Assembly (NCBI GenBank): GCA_963693365.1
Contig: CAVNZM010000002.1
Location: forward strand, 4,836,001-4,900,000
Direction: 5' to 3'
DNA length: 64,000 bases
Origin: Amoebidium appalachense
Taxonomy: Eukaryota; Ichthyosporea
Below the pieces are notes generated by a model, which was given only the letters and a program-made list of their open reading frames with translations, was not told the DNA's origin and searched no databases. The position numbers and the translations under genes are program-made. Positions 39,110 through 50,702 of this stretch are shown here, one piece after another; within the stretch, counting starts at the first letter, position 1; each line of letters starts with the position of its first letter.

Positions 39110-40075
39110 CGCATCCATGTTTGAGACTCACCCGCCCACCCGAAGAACACCACGATAATTCGATTGTTCCCCTTTTGTGCTTGCATTCCAGCTTCCCCCC
39201 CCGCCCCATGCAAGGACAACAACAAAAGAAAGCAAAAGGTCCCCCCCCCATGTAAGGAGCCTCGGGGGGGGGGGGGGGAGGGGGGGGTGGAGTTGTTGTC
39301 CTAATATTAGTTTTTTTCAGTGTTCCACCCTCTAATGCACCCCACCTCCCCCAACTCCTTTACACATTTTTGCGCTATACAAGCTTCAAACACCCCCTTC
39401 CCCCCCCCCCTCCCCCCCCCCCCCCCCCCCCTTCCTCCCCCCTTTCACCCTTTCCGTTGCAAAGAATCCAGCCTGCACGCTTACTCCGTGTGTGCGTGCA
39501 CATGTGGTTGTGTGTGTGTGCGTGCGTGCGTGCGTGTGTGCGTGCGTGCGTGCGTGCGTGCTTGCCTTGCATATGGCCTGTACCCCACTCCATTCCTAGT
39601 GTCCTCCATTACCACCTACCCACCACCCTTAAACTTACAAACCCTTTACACCTCTCTTAACCCATTCACACCACATAGGCTTCAAAAGGAAGGACTGGGC
39701 ACCGTGACCATGTGCACCCGCTGCATCACCCTAGAGCGCCAGCAGCACCCCCTAGCCCTGGACAAGATTAGAGCCCTGCACGAATGGGCCGTACAGACAG
39801 AGTCGGAAAATGAAGGTAACCTGACAACCATTTTCATTTTTGGCGAGAGATTTGACTTTTTCTGAAGGTTACCCTTCTTGTGTTGTGGGTGTGTTGTAAG
39901 CTAAATGCACCATTCCGTGGTTTTTTTTTTTGCTTAGCGCATAATGTTATGATCATACCGATATCTTGAAAGCATTTAGGAGGTGAGCATAGACGTGTTT
40001 CTCCGTTTGGATGGACCCCAGATCGAGATGGACACTTTTTTTCCTTTTTTCTTTTCTTTTTCTTTTTTTTTCCCC

Positions 40076-40116
<41 letters not shown>

Positions 40117-40286
40117 TGGGGATGGGAGAATATACTCTTGTTGTATGCGATGTTGCAGCTCTGGATCGTTGTAAGTGTCTAACAGCACGATGTTCAAAAT
40201 GGCAAGTGTTGAGGAGAGGACAAACTCAAGAGATCTGAATGGTTGTCGTGGTGATTCGGACCCTGAACGTGGGTAGGGGGAAGAAA

Positions 40287-40318
<32 letters not shown>

Positions 40319-40606
40319 ATAAATAAGCCTCTGCTTCGTGATATTGCCTAGCGTGTGCACTTACTGGAGTGTACATTTGCAGGATCCATTCACATTTAAC
40401 TTATTTGGAGTTGTGTAAGAATTAGTAATACGTTCTACCATTTCTAATCTCCCGTTTTTTTTGCAGACCTGTGGTACGACTACATCCAAACCGAGCAGCA
40501 AGCAAGGGACTTCACCCGAGCAGCGGCGTTGCACAGGAGGGCAACAAAATCGGTGAGGGACCCAAGAGCATTCCAGGCAAGAGAAATGCTCAACCAGTGT
40601 GTGTGA
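28366..40606 (+). CDS. UTP6: U3 snoRNP / SSU processome protein UTP6
   Basis: UTP6 is a HAT-repeat protein of the UTP-B subcomplex, needed in the nucleolus for early 18S pre-rRNA processing. Fifteen exons: 28366-28446, 29755-29850, 30458-30531, 30977-31120, 32054-32145, 33210-33355, 34530-34641, 35289-35382, 35914-36037, 36415-36601, 37225-37338, 38196-38323, 38829-38932, 39679-39815, 40467-40606. They total 1773 nt with every junction GT-AG and in phase, giving 590 aa (human: 597). The N-terminus [20 protein letters not shown] then [20 protein letters not shown] matches the UTP6 N-terminal domain. HAT-type motifs follow, such as [37 protein letters not shown] and [19 protein letters not shown]. 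The last exon, [20 protein letters not shown], is the terminal HAT repeat. The exon 11 end (GGAT|GTAGGT) was chosen by phase. Several introns start with (GT)n or poly-G and end with (CA)n or poly-C. It is divergent from RPS15. Confidence 0.96.
28518..28680 (+). repeat. (GTGTGC)n and (GTGG)n tracts in UTP6 intron 1
   Basis: A GTGTGC hexamer array at about 28518-28601 is followed by GGGC/GGTGG repeats to about 28680. The same intron ends in C-rich sequence. Confidence 0.9.
31855..32030 (+). mobile_element. dispersed SINE-like repeat, diverged copy
   Basis: It retains the order CCCCCCGAGAATGGGCTCTG, then TGCAAAATCCAAAACCTGCA, a GTGTGTTATCAGGC stretch and GTGGACTCCGTA, matching the 3' half of the family with many changes. 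It is in UTP6 intron 4, and the following sequence is C-rich. Confidence 0.5.
34306..34526. repeat. (CA)n arrays at the 3' end of UTP6 intron 6
   Basis: Two long CA runs (34306-34375, 34460-34526) are separated by imperfect CA. They lead directly to the acceptor CTCAG|G at 34529/34530. The same intron begins with (GT)n at 33356. Confidence 0.95.
34672..35012 (+). mobile_element. dispersed SINE-like repeat, long copy
   Basis: One of the two longest copies, about 340 bp, in UTP6 intron 7. In order: TTTTTCGCTGCACTGC; a hairpin CGTCTT-TGATC-AAGACG; GTCGTATATACGCGGGCTAA; GGGGTCGAAACTCAGACGC (B-box-like); CCTGAGGATGGGCTCTGC; GTATGCGTACTTCGTACGG; and the end TTCCGCATTCA, followed at once by a run of about 40 C. 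It is nearly identical to 51538-51868. Confidence 0.85.
35524..35647 (+). mobile_element. dispersed repeat, diverged copy
   Basis: A stretch in UTP6 intron 8 with order similar to the family 3' half (GGGCGAGGCTATCATCGGGC, then GGCATACG, then TATTGTTATTCCGTG) ending ATATTTTAAT against a poly-C run. Similarity is weak; position and the poly-C end support it. Confidence 0.4.
37603..37803 (+). repeat. duplicated (CA)n-linked unit and truncated repeat 3' end
   Basis: The phrase CTTTTGTATGTGAACTGCCC occurs at about 37614 and again, with one change, at about 37734. The two are separated by a CA run (37644-37722), giving a tandem unit of about 120 bp. After the second unit, CTCATCATGTAGTCCTGC to CCGCATTATAATCC resembles the 3' end of the dispersed repeat and runs into poly-C. 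It lies in UTP6 intron 11. Confidence 0.7.
37855..38103 (+). mobile_element. dispersed SINE-like repeat
   Basis: It begins CTTGCCTGCATAAGCAACCC, includes the CGTCT/AGACG hairpin, GGTCGAAACTCGGGTA, GGATGGGCTCTGCTTATTAT and TTGTGTACTTCGTAC, and ends GACGCATTCAAA against poly-C. It is almost identical, in the opposite orientation, to 15795-16011 some 22 kb away. It lies in UTP6 intron 11. Confidence 0.85.
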
Positions 40607-41413
40607 AATGTGGTGCATAAGAAGTTGTTTGTGATTACAAGTAACTGCGGTGTTTTGGACCTCGTTTTAGCGTTCTTTTTCTTTTTTCTTTTTGTGTAGT
40701 GTCAATGGCATGTGGGGTGACAAGGGCTTCTTTCTACGGTAACCTCTAAGGCTTTCTCATTCCTCTAGTTTGCGTGTGCATTTTTTTTTTGGGGGGGGGG
40801 GGGGGGGAGGGGGGGGGGGGTTGATGCGTGGGTTGCACATGACGTGAGCCATCACGGCCTACCCCGTGTGGTTCGCTCAGGAAAAAATGCACCTGTGCGA
40901 GCAGTTACAGTTTTTCTTTGTCAGCAGGGAAACTTTTAGGCTATTGCAGAAAGTAGCTTTGTGGTGCAAGTTTAACCGTCGATAGCATTGCAGTGTTTTA
41001 GGCTGCCCCTAGGAAGCCAGAAGGATGATGGATATGTCTGGACTATTTATATTAAAGGGCATAATGTGATGTGTAGCTCTAGAGAACCATAGTAGACATG
41101 AAGCTGGGTTGAGTATACTAGGCTTGTGTGCTACTGTGTTTTCGTTTCTGAAACAAGTTTGTGGTTTTTTAGACGTTGTCAACTTGTAACGTTGCATGGT
41201 ATGAATGTTTGTGTAACTTACCCCATTCCAAAATGAAAGGAGCAAGTCACGTGGCACACTCTGATAGTCACAATAATACAAAGTTCGTTTCAAATGTGAT
41301 CCACAGTAAGCGTAAGCAGCCTTTTTTTTTTTTTTTTTTTTCCTACGTTCCCCCGTCTTTTTTTCTACGTTCCCCCGGGGGGGGGGGGAGGGGGGGGGGG
41401 GGGAGGGGGGAGG

Positions 41414-41449
<36 letters not shown>

Positions 41450-41547
41450 GGTTAGTACCAGAATCCCCTACAACATATGGTCACCCCGGCCCCCATGGCA
41501 CTGGCATGCTCCGATGCTCCCCCCCCCCCCCCCCCCCCCCGGGGGCC

Positions 41548-41845
41548 CTCTCCGGGCCCCTTTCGAATTCTCTTAGGAGAACGATACATACTGGTTTCAT
41601 TTCATAGATACTGAAAGTGACCATGGCATGTCCCCACGCCCCCTCCCCCCTTGCCCCTCCCCTCCCCTCCCCCCCCTCCCCCTCTCCGGGCCCCCTTCGA
41701 ATTCTCCTAGGAGTAAGATACATACTAGTTTCATTTCATAGATACTGAAAGTGACCATAGCATGTCCCCACGCCCCCTTGCCCCTTGCCCCTCCCCCCCC
41801 CTCTCTCCCCCCTTCCTTCCCTGCCGCTCCCTCCCTCCCTCCCTC
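41548..41845. repeat. tandem duplication, period 134 bp
   Basis: CTCTCCGGGCCCC, TTCGAATTCTC, a GATACATACT stretch, TTTCATTTCATAGATACTG, AAAGTGACCAT and CATGTCCCCACGCCCCCT recur in the same order from 41548 and from 41682, with a few substitutions. A third partial TTCGAATTC lies at about 41847. Confidence 0.85.
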
Positions 41846-42775
41846 CTTCGAATTCAAAGGCTTTGTTTGCATGTGCCGTGGTCAAGACTCACACTGATCC
41901 GATCACCAGCTATAGTAGGCCGGCCGCCACCAGGCTGCAGCTCTGCAGCAGCAGGCTGTGAAATTAGGGGGTTTAGGGTACAAAAAATGCCCCTAGCTTT
42001 CCGAAACTGCACCTAAATTTTGGAGGCTAGGTCCACTAATTTTTGAGAAAATGCACCCTAGTAGGGTCACAGGAAATTACCGCTACTATCCTCCCCCCCC
42101 CCCCCCCCCCCTCCCCCCTTCCCCGGGGGCCTCCCCCTCCCCCAGTTTTTTTTTTTCTTTCGAATTTTCTATCGAGCCCCTTCATATCCAAGTCTATTGA
42201 CTCTGGGGAGAGCAGTGGGCGTTGGGCCAACCTATTTTTGGAACAGAAGTCCAATTGGTAACCAGAATTATAGACCCAACTAGGACATATTTGAAGTTTG
42301 CGCCTTCAAATTAAACCGAATTCGTTATAACCAACCATATCCATTCGCGCCAGTTTCGACGAAACAAAACACACTCTGCCCCTTTTGGCGCGCTTCCGGA
42401 AAAAAACTTCCAGAGGGCCAAGAGCTTTTTCGTCATGGGTATAAATAGTAAAAGCAGCTGTCATCCACATCCCACTTCGACTTGTAGACCTCCTAATATT
42501 AGTTTCCTGGCGGTTTTCGTTATACCAATTTTTTTCATACACCTCGAGCTCAAACTGAAACATGACTGGCAACGAGAGCCAGCCACCTAGTTGTAGGCTA
42601 CCTGGGGCACGTTTCACCTGGGGCTGCCGGCGGGTCGAATATCTTCAGGCCCTACATCTAAGTGCAGTTGTGATTGGCATGTGGAGGTGGGAGGTACACA
42701 TGTAAGTGATGCTTTGTGGTGCGGCATCTAGTGGGTGGGAGCTGCATTGAAAACGTAGTTATTGGCTTATGTTGA

Positions 42776-42837
42776 GTTTTTTGGCTCTATTTATGCTTGT
42801 AAGTGCCATCGGTGTGTGTGTGTGTGTGTGTGTTTGT

Positions 42838-42871
<34 letters not shown>

Positions 42872-43041
42872 TTGTGGTGAGTGTGTGTGTCTATAAATTT
42901 CTCTTTTTGTGCTTTTTAGTGCCACCGGTGTGTGTGTGTATGTGCGTGTGTGTATGTGTGTGTGTTTGTGGTGTGTGTGTGTGTGTCTATAGTTTTTTTT
43001 CCTTTTTCTTTTGGGCTCTATTTGTGCTTTTTAGTGCCATC

Positions 43042-43120
<79 letters not shown>

Positions 43121-43125
43121 ATAAT
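42776..43125 (+). repeat. compound minisatellite with embedded (TG)n
   Basis: A unit of about 115 bp, roughly GGCTCTATTTGTGCTTTTTA, then GTGCCATCGG, (TG)n and a TCTATA/T-rich end, occurs three times, starting near 42780, 42900 and 43014. The TG runs differ in length and the last is the longest (43042-43117). Confidence 0.8.
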
Positions 43126-43523
43126 TTTTTTTTCTTTTTTTCTTTTTCTTTTTTTTTTTTTTACAAAAAAATTGCGAATTATAATAGTGTGCAAGCTCGA
43201 TAAATAGCATGGCTATAATAGATTAGTGGGTAGTGTGACTTAGTCGTATTTAGTCTAGTTAGATTAAGTAGATCTTACTAGTGGCCTGGCGCCTACTAGC
43301 ATCCCCTAGGATCTTGCCGCGAGTCCGGGTGGTGAATGATGGCCACTAGTGTAGTGGCATGTACATATTTATAAATCAGGGTGCAAGGCAAACCGTTCTT
43401 TGAGAAACTATAGCAATGTCAGATTCAAGCGCATGCCATTGTACTGAGTGTACCCACACACACATGCATATGCATCACACACACACATGTACACACACGT
43501 ACACATACTGCACACACACACAT

Positions 43524-43566
<43 letters not shown>

Positions 43567-43829
43567 CACAGTGTACACATGTCCGTGCAGAGACTGGTGT
43601 TACACGGCACACACAGGCACATGTACATACACACACATGAGACACGCCAGAGCTATACCAAAGGCACACACACACGTGCACGCACCGTTGCACACACTGC
43701 AGTGCACATACACACTCACATGTGTACCACAGTGCACACGTAGGCGTACGCACACACACGCACACACATTGGCAGTAGACACACACGTACACAAGTATAA
43801 CGGGGGGGGGGGGGGGGGGGGGGGGAATA

Positions 43830-43913
43830 TACCCCCCCGTCGGGGGGTAAAAATATACCCTCCGTGGCGTGTGGCACGGTTAGGGTCATCGGGCTTCGGG
43901 CCGTAGGCCCGAA
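43830..43913. repeat. two adjacent short perfect hairpins
   Basis: TACCCCCC / GGGGGGTA with a 4-nt loop lies at 43830-43849. TTCGGGCC / GGCCCGAA with a 3-nt loop lies at 43895-43913. Neither is followed by a T run. Confidence 0.8.
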
Positions 43914-44708
43914 CTTCGCCCCTGGTCAAACCAGTAATTTCACAGCCTGCTGCAGCAGTGCAGTTTGAATTTTTGCCTACACAAATTAACCAATCATACA
44001 TGACTTACGTTATAAACGCCAACGATTGGTTACTGGCACCTGACCCTACTTCTAAATATAGCTAATCTCTTAAGCCATCACAAAAGAGCCTTGGTATAGT
44101 ATTCTGACAGTCCCCTCAGTCGAAATCCCTAATTTGGAAAGATATTTGTACAGCCTTAATTATCTACCCTATACGAAACTCTTTTCTAATAATTCACAAT
44201 TTATGACTATAAAATGCCTCCCTTACATGTGTTTCACTACGGTGTGGACAACGAAATCCTTGTCTCCTGCCGTAGGCGAAACTACTCAACTCTTGATGAT
44301 GTCTAATTGGTTTACGCAAAGTTTCGTTTCTATTTGGTCGCATTATGGCAGTCTCGTCTCTCTATAAAAAATGCTGGAATCGAAATTGCAAATAACAAAA
44401 CGTTTATCTTGTAATACAAAGCCAAAACAATCTTGATACAGGTTACGAGATTTTCACATAGCTGATACCTACAAATAAATGTAAATACACTGGTACTATC
44501 ATAATGATATAGGATTGATCACACCTCTCGATTACATTCGCTAACAGTCATGCAAATGTTTTACCGCTTTATTGAGCCGCCTACGGCAGAGTCGCGACGA
44601 TCCACCAATACCGCCACTGGCGGGCCCTTCAAGTGTTCAGTCTCATGATCAGTTTTCTCCCCACCACACACGTTGTCTCCCGATTTCAGTAGGTGTGTGA
44701 GTGTAACT

Positions 44709-46127
44709 ATGGCTTCCATTACGCGCACGTTAAGGTGTGCCCCGGTGGCCCTTGCTACCCGCCGCTATGCTCACTCAGTTGCGGCGGTTAGTGGGGAGAA
44801 ACTGAAGATGAGCCATGTGCGCGGGCCGACTGAGCCAGCGCTCATCACACAAACCCTTGGGGATCTCTTTGAGAGCCAGGCAAAGAAGTATACGTCTAAG
44901 GAGCTGATGTTTTTCCGTGAGGAAAATGTAATTATTCCCTGCTTCCCGATCATTCGAGTACACTATTGAAATTATGCATACTCCATCACATGCTAAGATC
45001 CAACCAGGGACATCCAGTCAACACACTCTGGATATTGCAAACCATCTGTAACATAGTTTCCGCAGCTCTCAAACAACAAACACACACACACACACACACA
45101 CAAATACATGGTTTTTTTTGTACACCCCTGCCCCTCTTTCCATTCAGAGTTCAACCTTTGTCACCACAAGTGTCGACATCGTCAAACACTGAACGGATTC
45201 GCATTCCACCATCCACACAGCTCATCCACACCTTACCTTTGTTGCTCGACCACAGTGCTTGCAAAGACCCCTCGATGGTGACCCCAGATTCAACTATGCG
45301 TTTAATGCTCCTCCTTTCCCCTCATCCCCCCCCCCCCCCCCCCCCCCCCTTTCGACCCACCCAAGTTCAGTTGATGCTGCTGTCTGAGTTGGAGCGTCGT
45401 ATATACGCGGGCTAAGGGGTCGAAACTCAGACGCAATTGATGACTTGGGCCCTCCCTGAGGATGGGCTCTGCTTATGACGCATACTGTGCGCATGGCTGA
45501 TGCTGCATACTTGAATGTTTGCCTTTGCATGTGTCCTGCACCATGCTTCTCATCGTGTATGCGTACTTCGTACTGTGTTCCGCATTCAAAACCCCCCCTT
45601 TCGGCCCCTCTACCCCCCCCCCCTCCCCCCCCCCCCCCCCCCCCCCCCCCCGCTCCCCCTCCCGCACGCCCTTCCCACCCACCCACCCCAGGCACACACA
45701 AACACAAGCCACCGGCAAACCTCCACACATACAACTACGTGTTTGAGGAAAAATAGTGTTTACTTTTACACTGTTACCCTACCATTCAGGTGTCTAACTT
45801 GGTTCCCCCCCTCTCCCCCTCCCCCCCTGCCCCCCGCCGTCCCCGTCCCCACATCTTTTCCTTTCCCACCTCCCCTCTTCATCCCCCTCCTGCCCCCTCC
45901 CTCCCCTCTCCCTTCCCACCCCCTCCAGCTCCGTCTTGACTGGACTGAGTCATCCTACCGTGTTGCCTCCCTAGCAACGGGTCTTCTCAAGCTGGGCTAC
46001 CAGAAGGGTGACCGGCTGGGTGTGTGGATGCCCTCCTACTCCGAGTGGACCCTCATGCAGCTGGCTTGCACCCGCATTGGGGTTATCTTGGTCAACCTTA
46101 ATCCCAGGTGCGTCATTAGCCCAGGGA

Positions 46128-46179
<52 letters not shown>

Positions 46180-47204
46180 GGTGGAGCAGGGGAAGAAAAG
46201 GATAAACCGTCAAATCTAAGAAAGCACTAAATGTGGGCTGGAATGGGAGCTCATTTTCTCCCAAGATGGAGACTACGTAGGGGGGGGGGGGGGGGGGGGG
46301 GGGGGGTTCGCTGCAGTTGACAGTGAAAAGTGACGTCTCATTTGCTCCCCTATCCTGTACTTAAAGAAAAAAGGCAGGCGGCTGGGAGGAGGAGAGAGGA
46401 AGAGATGGAGGGGGGGAGGGGGGAAGGTTGTTGGGGGGGGGAGATGGAGGGGGGCGGGAGGGAGGGAGGGCCTGTGCTGCATCAACTGGCTGTGGTGTGT
46501 ACAGTGAGCAACACACTGAGCATGGGCACCACGTGCAGCTACCGTTCACACGAGCTGGAGCATGCCATCAACCTGGTGGGCTGCAAGGGTATCCTGCTCA
46601 CCCAATCATATCGCTCCGATAAATATCTGGTATGTGCCCCTATGGGCCGGCCCGGCCCCCCCCCACCCCACCCCCACCCCCATCCCCACCCCACCGTCTA
46701 CCCCATTTCAGGGATGGATGAGTTTATAACCACGAGCGAGTGGAGAACTGTTTGCTTTGTGGAGGCATAGGATTCCCCCGGATTCACCTTGTTTTTTAAT
46801 TTTTTTTTTTGTGCCATGTGCATTTGTTTGGTTTCTGATTTTGTCTGATGAAAACTTCGGCGTTTTCCCCTCCATGTCCCCCCCCCCCCCCCCCCCCCCC
46901 CCCCACTGCTTACACATACATGCAAAAGGTTAAAGGTTATGTGATGTTGTCTCTTACACCCGTTTTTCTGGATTTTTTTTTCCACAGGACATCCTTAGCC
47001 CGCTTGTGCCTGAGTTGCAGTCCGGCACGTATGGGGAGGCCACCAACCTTAACCTCAAAAAGCTGCCCAGCCTTAAACACATCATCATGAGGGACAACCC
47101 CAAGGCCCCCGGAGTCTTGCCTTTTGAGGTAAACCCCCTCCCATCCCCTTTCCCCCCCCCCCCCCCCCTCTCAATCCACCCTTACCATCAGCCCTCGGAC
47201 ACGT

Positions 47205-47243
<39 letters not shown>

Positions 47244-47580
47244 ACGGCGCAACGACACATGCACATTGGATATCTCCCCCCTCATTCCCCCCCCCCCCCC
47301 CCCCCCCCCCCCCGCCCCTTAATTTCCCGCCCGCACACACACGCACACCCTCTCAATTAGAGGCATCGGCCAGATTCTCTTAGCATTCATTTTTCACCAT
47401 CACATCCCATGACTCAAGACAAGAACTTACCTCTACCGACCTTCCTTCTTGACCCTGCTACTGACCTAAATATTCACCCGTTCACTAACGGCTGCTTACG
47501 TCACCCCCTCAGGATCTTATGCTGACGCCCAAGCACGATGACGTCAATAAGCTTGCATCAGGCCTCAACTGCAACGGTAT

Positions 47581-47648
<68 letters not shown>

Positions 47649-50600
47649 TCGGTTTGGACCCTTCTGTTTTGTTATGTCTTCAATTTTTTTTCTATTTAGG
47701 TGTTTCTGCCATGCTCCGCTCCCCAATCCCTCTTAGTTCATCACCCCCATCCCACCCCTTGCCTCCTTTGCCGTTCCTTTTCTTCACCCCGTTCCACCGC
47801 CTAAATTGGCCATGCGCTGTGAATTACCCTCAATTTATGCTTTTTGGGCATGATTCAAGAGCCTGACTGATATCGTTTATTAAAGACAACTTCCAGCACA
47901 GACTGTTCCTGTTTTTTGTTTTCATCCTTAGTACTATAAATATTATACCCCACTCACCTTCCCCCCCCCCCGCCCCCGTCCCACCCTCCCCCTCCTTCCC
48001 ACGACCTCTCCCCTCGCCTCCCCATCCCCCCCCCCCCCCACACACACACACATACACCCACACAAATAAAACCCAAGAGGTGATCAACATTCAGTTCACT
48101 AGTGGCACCACTGGCCTGCCCAAGGCTGCTGCTCTGAGCCACCTGACCATCGTCAATAACGGTTACTTTGCTGGTGGAAGGATGAGATTCACTGAGGTCG
48201 ATAAGGTGTGTGTGTGTCTCAACACACGAATAATCTTATTGGTCTTTAGCATATCAAATCAATGATTATATATATTAACTAATCGTGTTCGTTTTTGATG
48301 TGATTAATCAATGGCGTCAGCTGATGGCATACTGCTGTTGGTGTTCAATGTAAAATCTCTATAGGTGCTTGGTACCAGTTTTGAAGTCATGGAGAAGGGT
48401 TGGGTTAGAGGTGAGGGGAACGAGGGAGCGAGAAAGAGGAGGGGGGGGGGGGGGGGACAAGAAACCTCAGAATAGCTTTGAGTGGCTCGCACTAGCTTGG
48501 AGCAGCTGGTGGAACCGGATGGAAACGGAGAGGCGGAAGGGCGGGGGGAGGGGGGGGGGGGGGAGGAGGGGAGGGGGGCAGAATGGTATCAACACAGTTG
48601 TGCAGTGTGTGTGGGGGGAGGGGAGGGGGGGGGGGGGGGGGGGGGGAGTAGAGACAAAGGCAAAAGTCGGGGGGGGGGGGGGGGGGAGAGAAGAGGCTGG
48701 GGTTTGGGAGGTGTGCTAACAGTCAATCCCCCCGCCCCCCCAGGTGTGTGTGCCCGTACCCCTCTACCACTGCTTCGGCACCGTGCTGGGCAACATTTTG
48801 GCCATTTCAAAGGGCGGCTCCCTGGTCTTCCCTGCCCCTGCTTTCAATGCTGAGGTACGTTCATAACCCCTGCCCCCCCCCCCCCCCCCCCCCCCCCTCC
48901 CTCCTCCTCCTTCCCGTCCTCCTTCCCCTCTCCCTTTTCGCCTCCTGTTTTCACCGTCCATTCCCCATTTTTACATGTTACATACCAATTGTAAAGTTAA
49001 AAAGAACACCTCGCATTTGTTTAGTAAAAGGTTGTTCCGTTCGGTTTTGTTGTTTGTTTGTTGATTGGGTATCTTGGACCTATTAGGAGCCATTACACCC
49101 ATTCAATCATCCCCCCCCCCCCCCCCCCCCCCCCCCCCCATGCAGGCCACTATGATGTCTGTAGCCGAGGAGAGGTGCACAGCGCTGCACGGTGTGCCCA
49201 CGATGATGATTGCCCTGCTGGAGCATCCACGCTTCAAGGAGGTCGATGTGTCGTGCCTGCGCACAGGCATCATGGCTGTATGTGCCCCTCAGTGTTGTAG
49301 TCCCCCTGCCTCCCAACACACGCACACCCATTTGGGCGCGCGCACACACACACACAGGCAGATGCACATACATGCACATTAAACACACATTCACACACAC
49401 CCCTCCACACACGAACAGAACACACACCTACCCCGGGGTCCCCCCCCCCCCTCCCCCCCCCCCCCCCCCCCACCGGGAGCTTTGGAGGCCTTCAGTCATT
49501 GAACATGCGTGTTTAAGCTCTTGCTTGTCTCTTTGTGTCCGTGACGGATTTTTTTTTTTTTTTTTTTTTTTTTGGGGGGGGGGGGGGGGGGATCCTATGC
49601 CTTCTCTCTATTTCGGGGGAGGGGGGGGGGGGGTGTTGAGGGCATTTGTGCTAATGAGGGGGTTTTTTCCAGGGAGCCAGCTGTGCACCAGAGCTTATGC
49701 GGCGTGTGATGAATGACCTTCACATGAAAGACGTTGTGATTGGCTACGGCATGACCGAGACTGGGCCCTTATCCTTCCAGACAGATGTGGATGATACCGT
49801 GGAGGCAAGGTGTGTGATATAACCGTGCTGGGATATAGACCTGAAGAAAATTGGTATATGTTTGGATATGCTTTGAAGAAAGTTTTGGATGATGATTGTT
49901 TGTCTATGATACCGTGGAGGTCAAGTGTGTGATATAACCGTGTGGGGAAATTATTCGGAAGAAAAACGGTAAATGTTTGAATGTGTTTTTAGGGTTGGGA
50001 TATGAAGGTTAGGAACATTGTAAAGCCTCTTTGGGAAATTTGTGAGCATGGCTGTCTGGAGAGCTGTTGACTTTCTGGTTATGACTGTAAGCGACACACT
50101 TATAATTGTTTGGACATGACAATGAAGTAAATTTGAAAGATGAAACTTGTTTTCTTTTTTCCATTACAGGTGTGAGACTGTAGGTCGTATCCTACCGCAT
50201 ACCGAGTGCAAGGTCACTGATGCAAACAACAACGTGGTGCCGGTGGGAGTCAAGGGAGAACTGAAGACTAGGGGGTACCTGGTCATGAAGGGATACTGGG
50301 CCCAGGTAGGTCATGTGACTTAAAGCCACAATGATTGGTTCATTTCGTGTGTGTGTATGGGAGGAGAGGGGGAGGAAGGGGGGGGGGGGGGGGGGGGGGC
50401 GGAGGTGCGGGGGGAGGGGGGGGGGGGGGGGTGGATGTCTATGGTGGGTGATTCTTGTTGGGAAGGAGACCGGGTGGGTAGGGAGTATGTTCCTTGATGG
50501 TGTGGTATATTCCTTCTGTTCCTTTATTTCTTTTTTACTTTGATGCCTTCTACCTGCAGGCCGACAAGACCAAACAGACCATCGATGATGACGGCTTTGT

Positions 50601-50668
50601 GTCTTCCGGTGACCAAGGTGCCTCCACTCCCTCCCCCGCCCGCCCCGCCCCAAACACACACGCGCGCG

Positions 50669-50702
<34 letters not shown>

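Larger units (their letters stand above)
40607..44708. other. intergenic region between UTP6 and ACSF2
   Basis: No gene is supported. It contains poly-G at 41377-41447, a 134-bp tandem duplication (41548-41845), a pair of 19-bp inverted matches (41948-41966 and 43935-43953), a compound minisatellite with (TG)n (42776-43125), CA-rich DNA (43450-43800), poly-G at 43802-43825, and two short hairpins at 43830-43913. The last 750 bp is AT-rich. The 42306-42617 minus open frame (103 aa) resembles no family I know. Confidence 0.6.

Noticed and set aside
44673-44708. Upstream start for ACSF2 at 44673
   Set aside because: The codon is TTG; ATG at 44709 begins a presequence-like N-terminus.
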